A DNA stretch of 57,585 nt from positions 1 to 57,585 of the forward strand of contig JASHOH010000150.1 in assembly GCA_030041215.1 (NCBI GenBank), in the 5' to 3' direction. Positions 10,006 to 16,935 of the stretch are shown one piece after another. Below the pieces are notes generated by a model. It was not told the origin of the DNA. It searched no databases and saw nothing but the letters and a program-made list of their open reading frames with translations. The stretch's first letter is position 1, and the number at the start of each line of letters is the position of its first letter. The DNA is from Candidatus Sulfotelmatobacter sp. GTDB lineage: Bacteria; Acidobacteriota; Terriglobia; Terriglobales; Acidobacteriaceae. The translations under genes were made by a program, and so were the position numbers.

Positions 10006-11841
10006 TTAGAACTTCACCAGAATGTCCAAGTCGATAAACTGCTCATCCCTTCTCAAATCAGGAAACCACACGCTGCTCATGCCGCCGCCGCAAGCCACTT
10101 CGGCTGCGGCCAGAGTGGGTTGCCCCGACGAAGCGCCGTTGGCGCAGGCGTAGTACTGCGGAAATCCGTTGTTGGTGCTGGGAGGCGGCGTGATTCCTCC
10201 CGCCCCCGACCAATACGGCACGCTGGCGTGGCGATAATCGTATTCCCAGCGGAAGGTGATGTACTGGCTGGGCATGTAGTCAAACGTAATCGACGAATCC
10301 CAGGCCTTGAATGGGTCTGAGGGATTCTCGCCAAAGTAGGGCGAGTTAATCGCGGCTGACGGCGCCGTTTCCCCGTTGAGGGGGGGAACCAGCACCAGAT
10401 AGCGTCCGGGATTGTTGATCGCGCCGCCACCTATCGTGAAGGCATATTTATCTTTCTTGAACCAGAAGCGGTTGTACAGCATGAATCCGATGAAGCTCTG
10501 TTTGGGATTAATGCCCGGGCCGAAATAGTCGCCGCCAATCGATTTCGCGTCCTTAGTATTGCCGTGGCAGCCCACGCCCTGAATATAGGTGCCGTTTATG
10601 ATCTGGCTGGGACCGAATTCGCAACCCATATCGCCCGTAAAGGTGAACGCCATTTTGTCGAGCGTCCTTTCGGGATGGTCATAGTACTTGATCTCGATGC
10701 TGTCGTCAGTGTGGATGCGGCCGCGGTTCGGCGTGTAGAGATCGTCGTGGCCCAGTCCGTAATTATTCGAGATGATGTTCATCCACGGAAATGGAGTCGC
10801 CTTGATCTGCCCTCCGAGACCTTTCCGCGAATTCGCCGATCCGTACGATTGCCATCCATTGATGAACCAAGGCTCGATCTTGAGATGAGGGTTGGGGAAA
10901 ATTTGAATTCGCAAGCCATTGAAGAACCAGGGAGTGTTCGACGACACGTACGACGGCTGATATGCCCAGTTGTCGAAGTTGTAATAGCTGAACAGGCCGA
11001 TGTACGACATGAAGATTCCGCCGTCAATATTGATGCCGTTCAACGCATTAATGTGATAGCCGCCGTACGCTTCGGCCAGGTAACGATAGGCGGTATCGAG
11101 GTCCCACTGGCCCTTGGCGGGGCTGGGGTCGTTGCGCGGCGTAGTCTCTGAGTACATGCCGAACTGCGTCATCAGCCGGGCGCGAACGTTGTCAAAGTGG
11201 AAGTCGCCGCCCACACCGAGCTGCTCCAACTGAATTTCGTTGGAGCGAAAGATTTCGCTCGACCCGCCCATCGAATTATCCTGCGGCTTGTTGAAATCGT
11301 AGGTGTAGGTGACGTCGGCGCGGATTTCCGGCGTGAAGAATTTCGAGTCGAACGCTGGTTCCTTGGTGCGCGGATTGCCATTCAGCCAAGTCCAATCCCA
11401 ATCGGAGAATGGAGCGATCTTTTCTTTTTTGTCGGGCTGTGGAGAGGCGGACTGAGAGGCAGGTAGCGCATTCCATCCCGCCAAGGATCTTGAGATAGGA
11501 GCTACGTTCGCCGCTACTGTTGCTGACGTCGTGCTGGAGACAACCGGACGCGTCACCTCGGTCATTTTCGGTTCGACCAACGTGGGCGCGGTCGGGCCGG
11601 GGCCGGAAAGCACGCGCTCATCGGACTCCCGCTTTGGCGCAGACCTCTGCTGCTCGACTTCCGCTCGCAGGCGTTCAACTTCTTCCCGCAAGGCTCTCAA
11701 TTCGTTGCGCAATTCCTGCTGCTCTGATTGAGCATCAGTGTTAGTGGGAGAGGATTCTTTATTGGTTTGGGCGCAAGTCCAATTTGTGAGAAACAGGATG
11801 GATAGCGATGGCAACAAGACTTGAAGCGCACACTTTCGCAT
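10006..11841 (-). CDS. Outer-membrane beta-barrel porin in the kdp operon
   Basis: 611 residues from the ATG at 11841, which has GGAGG 10 nt upstream; another in-frame ATG at 11868 exists but the ribosome site lies between the two. A signal peptide (CALQVLLPSLSILFLTNWTCAQ) is followed by a coiled coil (about 40-65, leucine/glutamate/arginine heptads such as ELRALREEVERL), a linker, then a long aromatic-rich region of alternating strands ending in ...IDLDILVKF with the terminal aromatic residue typical of outer-membrane barrels. It resembles the putative beta-barrel porin-2 family found in Acidobacteriota. Only 50 bp separate it from the kdp micro-protein gene and no promoter is apparent there, so it probably belongs to the kdp transcript. 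Confidence 0.8.
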   Translation of the reverse strand: MRKCALQVLLPSLSILFLTNWTCAQTNKESSPTNTDAQSEQQELRNELRALREEVERLRAEVEQQRSAPKRESDERVLSGPGPTAPTLVEPKMTEVTRPVVSSTTSATVAANVAPISRSLAGWNALPASQSASPQPDKKEKIAPFSDWDWTWLNGNPRTKEPAFDSKFFTPEIRADVTYTYDFNKPQDNSMGGSSEIFRSNEIQLEQLGVGGDFHFDNVRARLMTQFGMYSETTPRNDPSPAKGQWDLDTAYRYLAEAYGGYHINALNGINIDGGIFMSYIGLFSYYNFDNWAYQPSYVSSNTPWFFNGLRIQIFPNPHLKIEPWFINGWQSYGSANSRKGLGGQIKATPFPWMNIISNNYGLGHDDLYTPNRGRIHTDDSIEIKYYDHPERTLDKMAFTFTGDMGCEFGPSQIINGTYIQGVGCHGNTKDAKSIGGDYFGPGINPKQSFIGFMLYNRFWFKKDKYAFTIGGGAINNPGRYLVLVPPLNGETAPSAAINSPYFGENPSDPFKAWDSSITFDYMPSQYITFRWEYDYRHASVPYWSGAGGITPPPSTNNGFPQYYACANGASSGQPTLAAAEVACGGGMSSVWFPDLRRDEQFIDLDILVKF

Positions 11842-11997
11842 AATCTTCATCCCTCCAATATCGAACATAGTAGTCGGTGCGCTTTAATTGTGGAAGGTAG
11901 CTTGGTCAACCCGCCAGGCGATCCGCTCGAACGGTTTCTTCCGCTGCGAATGATGCGAAGCACTCCAGCAGCAAACGGGGGTAGTCAATTCCCGCAG

Positions 11998-12081
11998 CTA
12001 ACCGATCAGGAAGCAAATCATGAATGCGATCCCTGCCAACCCGATGGCTGCGAAAATGACTGCCGACCACTTCGTCGCCAT
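11998..12081 (-). CDS. Possible 27-residue membrane micro-protein
   Basis: An open frame from the ATG at 12081 to the TAG at 12000-11998. It would give MATKWSAVIFAAIGLAGIAF followed by MICFLIG: a short charged start and one hydrophobic helix, about the size of KdpF. It begins about 50 bp downstream of the 11-bp-phased operator array, the position expected for the first gene of the kdp transcript. The ribosome-binding site is weak, and a frame this short could be chance. The call rests on its helix and its location. Confidence 0.4.
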   Translation of the reverse strand: MATKWSAVIFAAIGLAGIAFMICFLIG

Positions 12082-12131
12082 CGCTTGCTCTGGGCAACAA
12101 GCGCAAACACACTAGTTAACCCCGTTGAGCG

Positions 12132-12171
12132 TAAGGGTTATTTAAGGAATTTCTAAAGATTTCGTAAAGAT
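12132..12171 (-). promoter_or_regulatory. Candidate KdpE operator, four units at 11-bp period
   Basis: On the + strand, TAAGGGT (12132), TAAGGAA (12143), TAAAGAT (12154) and TAAAGAT (12165) start exactly 11 bp apart. Winged-helix regulators of the OmpR/PhoB/KdpE class bind head-to-tail repeats with 11-bp spacing. The array lies upstream of the micro-protein, porin and kdp genes, all on the minus strand. A matching array sits at 12573. KdpE as the binder is inferred from these facts. Confidence 0.6.
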
Positions 12172-12248
12172 GCTGTTACCGGCGCATGGTGCTTCCCACC
12201 CGCAAAAAAGTCGCAACCTTGGAACCTCTGAAACTTGAAACCCTCGGT

Positions 12249-12500
12249 TCAGCAACCCCACTCTGCTTCGCCCGGCTGGGCAAAATACTGACGTGCCGGG
12301 GCGTGATCGTTCACCATCGATTCCAATTCGAGCAAAGCCAGGCGCGCCGCCGCAACCAGGCGGCTCTTCTCTTTTTGTGGCACTTCCTTCCACGTACCGC
12401 GCCCTTCGCTGCCTTTGCCTGCAACTTCCGGCATCAAAGCCTGTTGATAGTGATGAAAAATCTCTGCCAGCCGCTCCGGCGCTACTTCGTGAATCCACAT
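12249..12500 (-). CDS. Conserved-looking small hypothetical protein
   Basis: 83 residues from the ATG at 12500 (MWIHEVAPERLAEIFHHYQQ), preceded by GGGAG with 9-nt spacing; an in-frame ATG at 12539 is less well supported. The protein is helical and soluble, with many charged residues and a VPQKEKSRLVAAARLALLEL segment. It has no signal peptide. I do not recognise the family. It lies between kdpE and the porin gene, and its upstream region contains the second array of 11-bp-phased repeats, so it may be expressed with the kdp system. The overlapping longer frame on the same strand looks like a shadow. Confidence 0.6.
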   Translation of the reverse strand: MWIHEVAPERLAEIFHHYQQALMPEVAGKGSEGRGTWKEVPQKEKSRLVAAARLALLELESMVNDHAPARQYFAQPGEAEWGC

Positions 12501-12572
12501 ACTCTCGATCTCCCTCTGTCGGCCCTCTTTCTGGCCCACGACTATTCGATACGAAGATCAAGAAAAACTGGA

Positions 12573-12601
12573 TAAAGAGCACATAAAATGTTCGTAAAGA
12601 T
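12573..12601 (-). promoter_or_regulatory. Second candidate KdpE operator, three units at 11-bp period
   Basis: On the + strand, TAAAGAG (12573), TAAAATG (12584) and TAAAGAT (12595) begin exactly 11 bp apart. The stretch TTCGTAAAGATG is identical to part of the array at 12160-12172. It is 73-100 bp upstream of the 83-residue hypothetical gene and just downstream of kdpE, so it could drive that small gene. Confidence 0.55.
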
Positions 12602-12628
12602 GAGTGACCGGAAAATGTGCCTGCTACC

Positions 12629-13324
12629 TTACGAACCCGGTTCGAAGCGGTAGCCCACCCATGGCTCCGTCAGCAGGTATTTCGGTGCGGAGGGATCCAG
12701 TTCAATCTTCTTGCGCAGCTGCCCAACAAAAACGCGCAAATATTCTGGCTGTTCGGTGCTGTTTGCGCCCCATACGGCGGCCAGCAGCGTGCGATGTGTC
12801 ACAACTTTGCCGGCGCGCTTCGCCAGATAAAACAGCAAGTCAAATTCTTTGGGAGTGAGATGCACTTCGCGTCCGGCGACCTTCACGGAACGCGCTTCCA
12901 GATCAATGGAAAAATCTCCGGCCGTGATGGTGCTCGGCTGCTCTTCAGCCGGCGGAGTACGACGCAGTTGTGCCCGAATTCGCGCCAGCAGTTCATTCAT
13001 GCTAAATGGTTTCGTCACGTAGTCATCGGCGCCGGCATCGAGAGCCTCCACTTTCGACCTGTCTTGCCCCCGCACCGAGAGCACAATAATTGGCACTTGC
13101 GAAACACTTCTTATGCGCCGGCACAAGTTGATGCCATCCAGGTTCGGCATCGCCAGATCAGTAACCACCACATGCGGCGTCCAGTTCTTCATCAATTCCA
13201 ACGCCATTTCGCCGTCGTTGGCTACGCGAATGTCATATCCCTGCGCGGAAAGCGTGGTGCGCAGCACGCGAGTAATCTGCGGCTCGTCATCCACAACCAG
13301 AATTCGCCGGTGATTATTCGTCAT
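12629..13324 (-). CDS. kdpE: KdpE response regulator
   Basis: 231-residue OmpR-family regulator of potassium-uptake genes. The receiver domain contains D12/D13, phosphoacceptor D56 (VVVTDLAMPN) and K105 (DYVTKPFSMNE). The C-terminal winged helix has LTPKEFDLLFYLAKRAGKVV and ends RKKIELDPSAPKYLLTEPWV followed by GYRFEPGS, typical of KdpE. It begins 18 bp after the end of the KdpD N-terminal gene on the same strand, so the sensor half and the regulator are co-transcribed. It is separated from kdpFABC by the 83-residue gene and the porin. Confidence 0.95.
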   Translation of the reverse strand: MTNNHRRILVVDDEPQITRVLRTTLSAQGYDIRVANDGEMALELMKNWTPHVVVTDLAMPNLDGINLCRRIRSVSQVPIIVLSVRGQDRSKVEALDAGADDYVTKPFSMNELLARIRAQLRRTPPAEEQPSTITAGDFSIDLEARSVKVAGREVHLTPKEFDLLFYLAKRAGKVVTHRTLLAAVWGANSTEQPEYLRVFVGQLRKKIELDPSAPKYLLTEPWVGYRFEPGS

Positions 13325-13342
13325 CTTTTGCTCGCCAACTGC

Positions 13343-14458
13343 TCAGCGCATTTCCTGGGTCACAATATGAACATCGACCGCGGGAGTGTCGCGGAGAAAT
13401 TTATGAATCGCGGAAAGATAAAAATACCTCTTCCAGCCTTTAGTCGCTGACCGCCCGAACACGACCTGAGTAATATGATTTTCGCGGACGAATTCCGCAA
13501 CCTTCTCTGCCACCACCTTGCCTTCCGTCTTTACCACCTTCGCACCTACGCTTTCGGCGAAACGGATATTGTCCGCCAGCGTTTTCTGGTTTTCATCGCT
13601 TTCATCCGCGCCCGTATCTACATAAAAAACGAACAGGTCTCCATCCATCGCCTGGGCCATGCGCGCGCCACGGGCAATCAGATATTGCGCCGCCGGATTC
13701 GAACTGATGCATACGGCAATCCGTTCGCGTACCTGCAACAGCTCGCCGTCCTCGGTTCTTAATTCCGAAAGCGTGCGGTCGACCGCCTGCGTGACCTGCC
13801 GCAAAGCCAGCTCGCGCAACGCCACCAGATTTGTATTGCGGAAGAAATTGGCGAGCGCGCGGTCGGCTCGTTCCACCGGATAGATATCCCCGCGCCGCAT
13901 GCGGGTCTGGAGGGCCTGCGGGGTCAAATCGGCCATAACGATTTCGCCCGCCCGCCGAATCACCCAGTCAGGCACGGTCTCACGCACCTGGATGCCAGTC
14001 AGATTGCGGATGGTCGGCGCCAGGCTCTCGATATGCTGCACATTCATGGTGGAAAGAACATCGATGCCCGCATCCAGCAATTCGAATACATCTTCGTATC
14101 GCTTCTTATGTTTACTGCCCTCGATGTTGGTGTGGGCCAATTCGTCGACTAACACCACATGTGGTTTGCGCGCCAGAATGGCATCAACATCCATTTCTTC
14201 AAAGATCGTGGACTTGTACTCCAGTTTTTTGCGGGGGACAGTTTCCAGCCGGGATGCCAATTCCATAATCGGCCTGCGCCCATGGCTCTCGACCACGCCG
14301 ATGACGACTTCCTCTCCGCGGCTGGCGCGGCGCACGCCCTCGCTCAACATGGCGTACGTTTTGCCTACGCCGGGCGCGTAGCCGAGAAACAGCTTGAACA
14401 CCGCCGGCCGCTTCTCGGTATCAACCTCTTTAAGCCATTCTTCGGGAGTCTTGACCAT
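13343..14458 (-). CDS. kdpD: KdpD N-terminal sensor half (KdpD + universal-stress domains)
   Basis: 371 residues corresponding only to the cytoplasmic N-terminal part of KdpD. Walker A GYAPGVGKT is at 26-34 and Walker B at VVLVDELAHTN, followed by the KdpD-family region containing NVQHIESLAPTIRNLTGI. From about 245 to the end a universal-stress-protein-like domain ends with VVFGRSATKGWKRYFYLS and VDVHIVTQEMR. The membrane segments, GAF and kinase domains of full-length KdpD (about 900 residues) are missing here and are found in the divergent gene at 14641-16086. In full-length KdpD this portion modulates kinase/phosphatase balance and binds ATP and c-di-AMP; here it would have to act in trans. 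Confidence 0.93.
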   Translation of the reverse strand: MVKTPEEWLKEVDTEKRPAVFKLFLGYAPGVGKTYAMLSEGVRRASRGEEVVIGVVESHGRRPIMELASRLETVPRKKLEYKSTIFEEMDVDAILARKPHVVLVDELAHTNIEGSKHKKRYEDVFELLDAGIDVLSTMNVQHIESLAPTIRNLTGIQVRETVPDWVIRRAGEIVMADLTPQALQTRMRRGDIYPVERADRALANFFRNTNLVALRELALRQVTQAVDRTLSELRTEDGELLQVRERIAVCISSNPAAQYLIARGARMAQAMDGDLFVFYVDTGADESDENQKTLADNIRFAESVGAKVVKTEGKVVAEKVAEFVRENHITQVVFGRSATKGWKRYFYLSAIHKFLRDTPAVDVHIVTQEMR

Positions 14459-14510
14459 CGCCGTTATTCTCTACGGTGAGAAGCGAATTGTCGAATATGA
14501 CGATGCCGTT

Positions 14511-14585
14511 TTCACCACAGAGTCACAGAGACACAGAGAAAATCATTGAATTTTTCCTCTGTGACTCTGTGACTCTTGTGGTGAA
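14511..14585. repeat. Long imperfect inverted repeat between the kdpD halves
   Basis: Arms 14511-14542 and 14551-14585 are complementary with one mismatch and a few 1-base bulges; the arms are built of CACAGAGTCACAGAGACA-type units. The central spacer is only about 8 nt, so transcripts from either strand could form a long hairpin. Extragenic elements of this composition are dispersed in Acidobacteriota genomes. It could act as a bidirectional transcription barrier between the divergent starts, but it lacks a clear U-tract. Confidence 0.7.
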
Positions 14586-14640
14586 CTTGTTTTGTGGTTG
14601 TGCCTGACACTACGCCAATTTCCGAAATCCAGCTACAATC

Positions 14641-16086
14641 GTGCGCGTGAAAGCTCGCTGGCCACAACAACTTGTTCGCTACGCTACGTGCGTCGTTGCC
14701 GCCGAGGCCGTGGCGCTGATTTATCGCCACCTTCTGCATGTCAATCCCACCACCGTGGCCCTAACATATATATTGATGGTGCTGCTGGTTGCGGCGTACT
14801 GGGGATTTCGCTTCTCCGTTTGTCTGACCGTAGCGGCGGCGCTCGCCTTTGATTATTATTTTCTTCCTCCTATAGACACATTCGCGATTGCTGATCCGCA
14901 AAACCGGATAGCCGTGTTCGCCTTTCTGGTAACGGCAGGCGTTGCCAGCGAGCTGGCCGATCGCGCCCGCCGGCGGGCGCTCGACGCGGTGCAGCGGCGT
15001 CGCGACGTCGAACGACTATATGCCTTCAGCCAGCGGCTGCTCGCCACCGACAACGTCGCCGAACTGCTGAATGCGATTCCGGCGTACATTCGCGACGGTT
15101 TTGGAGCCAAAGCTGCCGCCATTTACTTGCTGAATTCCCAGCAGGTATACCGCACAGATCCAACGGCTAGTAATTTCCCGCTTGAAGATTTACAGCTAGT
15201 CAGCTCGCGCGGTGAGCCGATAATCGATATTCAACGTGGAGTTTCGCTCACGCCGCTGCATCTGGGTGCTCGCACCACCGGCGCGGTCGGCATCGCCGGA
15301 GCCACGCTCTCGCGCGCCACTCTGGAAGCTCTGGGCAGCATGATCGGCATCGCCATTGAGCGCGCCGGGGCAATCGAGAAACTTTCGCAGGCCGAAGCCG
15401 CGCGTCAGAGCGAGAATCTGCGTTCTGTCCTGCTCGACTCGGTGACTCATGAACTTCGTACCCCGCTGACCGGAATCAAGGCCGCAGTTACGGGACTGCT
15501 CTCCGGTTATAATCTGGACGATTCGCAGCGCAAGGAACTGCTCACGGTCATCAACGAAGAAACCGACCGGCTCGATCGTTTGGTCGGCGAAGCGACAGAG
15601 ATGGCTCAGCTCGACGCCCACAAAGTCGAACTGCACATGGTGCCGACAGAAATTGCCACGGTGATCGAGTCTGCGGTCGAGGAATCCCGAACGGTTCTGG
15701 GGCAGCATCCGCTCGAAGTGCAAATTGCACCCTCACTGCCAAAGGTGCGGGCCGATGCCGATCGCATTGCGGAAGTCTTGAAGCAACTGCTGGAGAATGC
15801 TGCCAAGTACTCTCCTTCCACGGCGCCGATTGCCATTACCGCGGAACGCAAGGGGGACTGCGTCGTCACCAGTGTCACCGATCACGGCCCAGGCATTGAC
15901 GACTTCGAGCAGTCCCTGATTTTCGATAAGTTCTACCGCGGACGCGACCAGCGCTATAGCGTGCAAGGCACCGGCATGGGACTGGCCATCGCCAAAGCGA
16001 TCGTCGAGGCCCACAATGGCACGATCGGCCTGACCAGCCAGTTGGGCCACGGTTCCGTTTTCTATTTTGAGCTGCCAGCCGGGTAA
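14641..16086 (+). CDS. KdpD C-terminal half: DUF4118-GAF histidine kinase
   Basis: 481 residues from a GTG start. Four membrane helices (about 10-105) of the DUF4118/KdpD type contain the AYWGFRFSVCLTVAAALAFD segment and FDYYFLPP motif. A GAF domain spans about 120-242, then the dimerisation domain with H270 (DSVTHELRTPLTGI). The ATPase domain has an N box (QLLENAAKYSP), G1 (DHGPGIDD), F box (IFDKFYRG) and G2 (GTGMGLAIAK). This is the remainder of KdpD, transcribed away from the N-terminal half across a 182-bp gap. It should be the kinase for KdpE. Full domain integrity argues for a functional split, not decay. Confidence 0.93.
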   Translation: MRVKARWPQQLVRYATCVVAAEAVALIYRHLLHVNPTTVALTYILMVLLVAAYWGFRFSVCLTVAAALAFDYYFLPPIDTFAIADPQNRIAVFAFLVTAGVASELADRARRRALDAVQRRRDVERLYAFSQRLLATDNVAELLNAIPAYIRDGFGAKAAAIYLLNSQQVYRTDPTASNFPLEDLQLVSSRGEPIIDIQRGVSLTPLHLGARTTGAVGIAGATLSRATLEALGSMIGIAIERAGAIEKLSQAEAARQSENLRSVLLDSVTHELRTPLTGIKAAVTGLLSGYNLDDSQRKELLTVINEETDRLDRLVGEATEMAQLDAHKVELHMVPTEIATVIESAVEESRTVLGQHPLEVQIAPSLPKVRADADRIAEVLKQLLENAAKYSPSTAPIAITAERKGDCVVTSVTDHGPGIDDFEQSLIFDKFYRGRDQRYSVQGTGMGLAIAKAIVEAHNGTIGLTSQLGHGSVFYFELPAG

Positions 16087-16130
16087 AAAGCCTGTTCTTC
16101 TCAAAACACACGCCAGATGAGCCTAACGCC

Positions 16131-16159
16131 TTGTCATTCTGAGCGAAGTGAAGAAATCC
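16131..16159. repeat. Dispersed extragenic element TGTCATTCTGAGCGAAG
   Basis: The stretch TTGTCATTCTGAGCGAAGTG followed by AAGAAATCC matches a short repeat seen between genes in many Acidobacteriota and other soil bacteria (recalled knowledge, not searched). It lies between the convergent kdpD C-terminal gene and the peroxiredoxin gene. Confidence 0.6.
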
Positions 16160-16207
16160 TATAATTTGCGCTGAACTGAGGGTAACAACCCATGCCGAGC
16201 CGCAACC

Positions 16208-16774
16208 TCAGTTCTTCAACTTCGGCCGCTCGCACGCATCCACAATTTTCGTCGGATCGATCGCGTCCCGATCCACTTGCTCTTCCAGAATTTTCCCATC
16301 TTTTCCGATCAGAAAATTCACCCGCCGCGCGGCTTTGTATTTATCAACGTAGATACCGTACTCGCGCGTAACATCGCCTCCCCAGTCACTCAGCAAAGGG
16401 AACGTAACTCGAATTTGATCGGCGAAGGCTTTGTTGGCGTAAGGGCTATCCATGCTCACACCCAGGACCTGGGTGTCGGTCGCATCCAGCCGCTTCAAAT
16501 CCTGCTGGAGCGCCTGCATCTGCTTGGTTCAGCCGCCGGTAAAAGCAAAAATATAAAACGCAAGCACGACGTTCTTCTTGCCCCGGTACTGGCTTAAAGA
16601 GATTTCCTTGTCCTCTTTGCCGTCGAAATATTCCAGCTTGAAATCCGGGGCCATATCGCCCACTTTAGGCATCGACTTCGCAGCACTCTGCGCCGCAACC
16701 GGTTTCGCCTCGGCAAGCGACAGCATGCCGCCCAGCAGAGAAATAATCAGCAGTTTGGATAGCTTCTTCCGCAT
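16208..16774 (-). CDS. Exported peroxiredoxin, probable selenoprotein (in-frame TGA as Sec82)
   Basis: Reads as 188 residues if the TGA at 16531-16529 is translated as selenocysteine. Residues 1-29 are a signal peptide ([20 protein letters not shown], then AEAKPVAAQ). Then follows the AhpC/TSA start [10 protein letters not shown] and [20 protein letters not shown]. The active site reads FTGG-TGA-TKQMQAL: in peroxiredoxins the TGA position is the peroxidatic cysteine of the TxxC motif. Downstream, in the same frame, the fold continues normally ([45 protein letters not shown]). Peroxiredoxins and related thioredoxin-fold proteins with Sec at this site are known. A SECIS-like hairpin follows. 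The alternative is a nonsense mutation that happens to hit exactly the catalytic codon. Confidence 0.8.
16485..16531 (-). promoter_or_regulatory. Candidate bacterial SECIS element
   Basis: Nineteen nt after the TGA (minus strand), TCCAGC (16509-16504) can pair with GCTGGA (16490-16485), closing a 13-nt loop AGGATTTGAAGCG. The loop starts 25 nt after the TGA and has G at positions 2 and 3. Known bacterial SECIS elements have the apical loop about 16-37 nt after UGA with a G among the first two loop bases. The pairing was found by eye; no folding was computed. Confidence 0.5.
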
Positions 16775-16850
16775 CGCGATCCTCCAGCGCGGAATAATAC
16801 CCTATCGCCAAACGAAGATTGTCAATTCCGCCGAAAATAGGTAGTGTCGT

Positions 16851-16888
16851 AAATTCAAAAACACAAAGGGCACGAAGGGTCACGAAGG
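16851..16888. repeat. CACAAAGGGCACGAAGGGTCACGAAGG-type extragenic repeat
   Basis: AAATTCAAAAACACAAAGGG is followed by CACGAAGGGTCACGAAGG. Read on the minus strand it is a series of CTTTGTG/CTTCGTG units. The same type of unit (CTTTGCG) occurs at 41942-41985 and 45691-45740. It lies in the divergent gap between the peroxiredoxin and acyl-CoA synthetase genes. Confidence 0.5.
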
Positions 16889-16935
16889 TTGTCTGTTGCG
16901 AGGTTTCGTAACACTCTTCGGTACCCTGTTAACAG

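Noticed and set aside
12142..12582. Longer minus-strand frame (146 codons) over the 83-residue gene
   Set aside because: It uses another frame, has low-complexity Arg/Gly composition and no ribosome site. The 83-residue frame has a good start and better composition.
16529..16774. Treating the peroxiredoxin as two separate genes or a simple pseudogene
   Set aside because: Both parts are in the same frame with normal family sequence on each side, and the stop is exactly at the catalytic position, which fits selenocysteine better than random decay.
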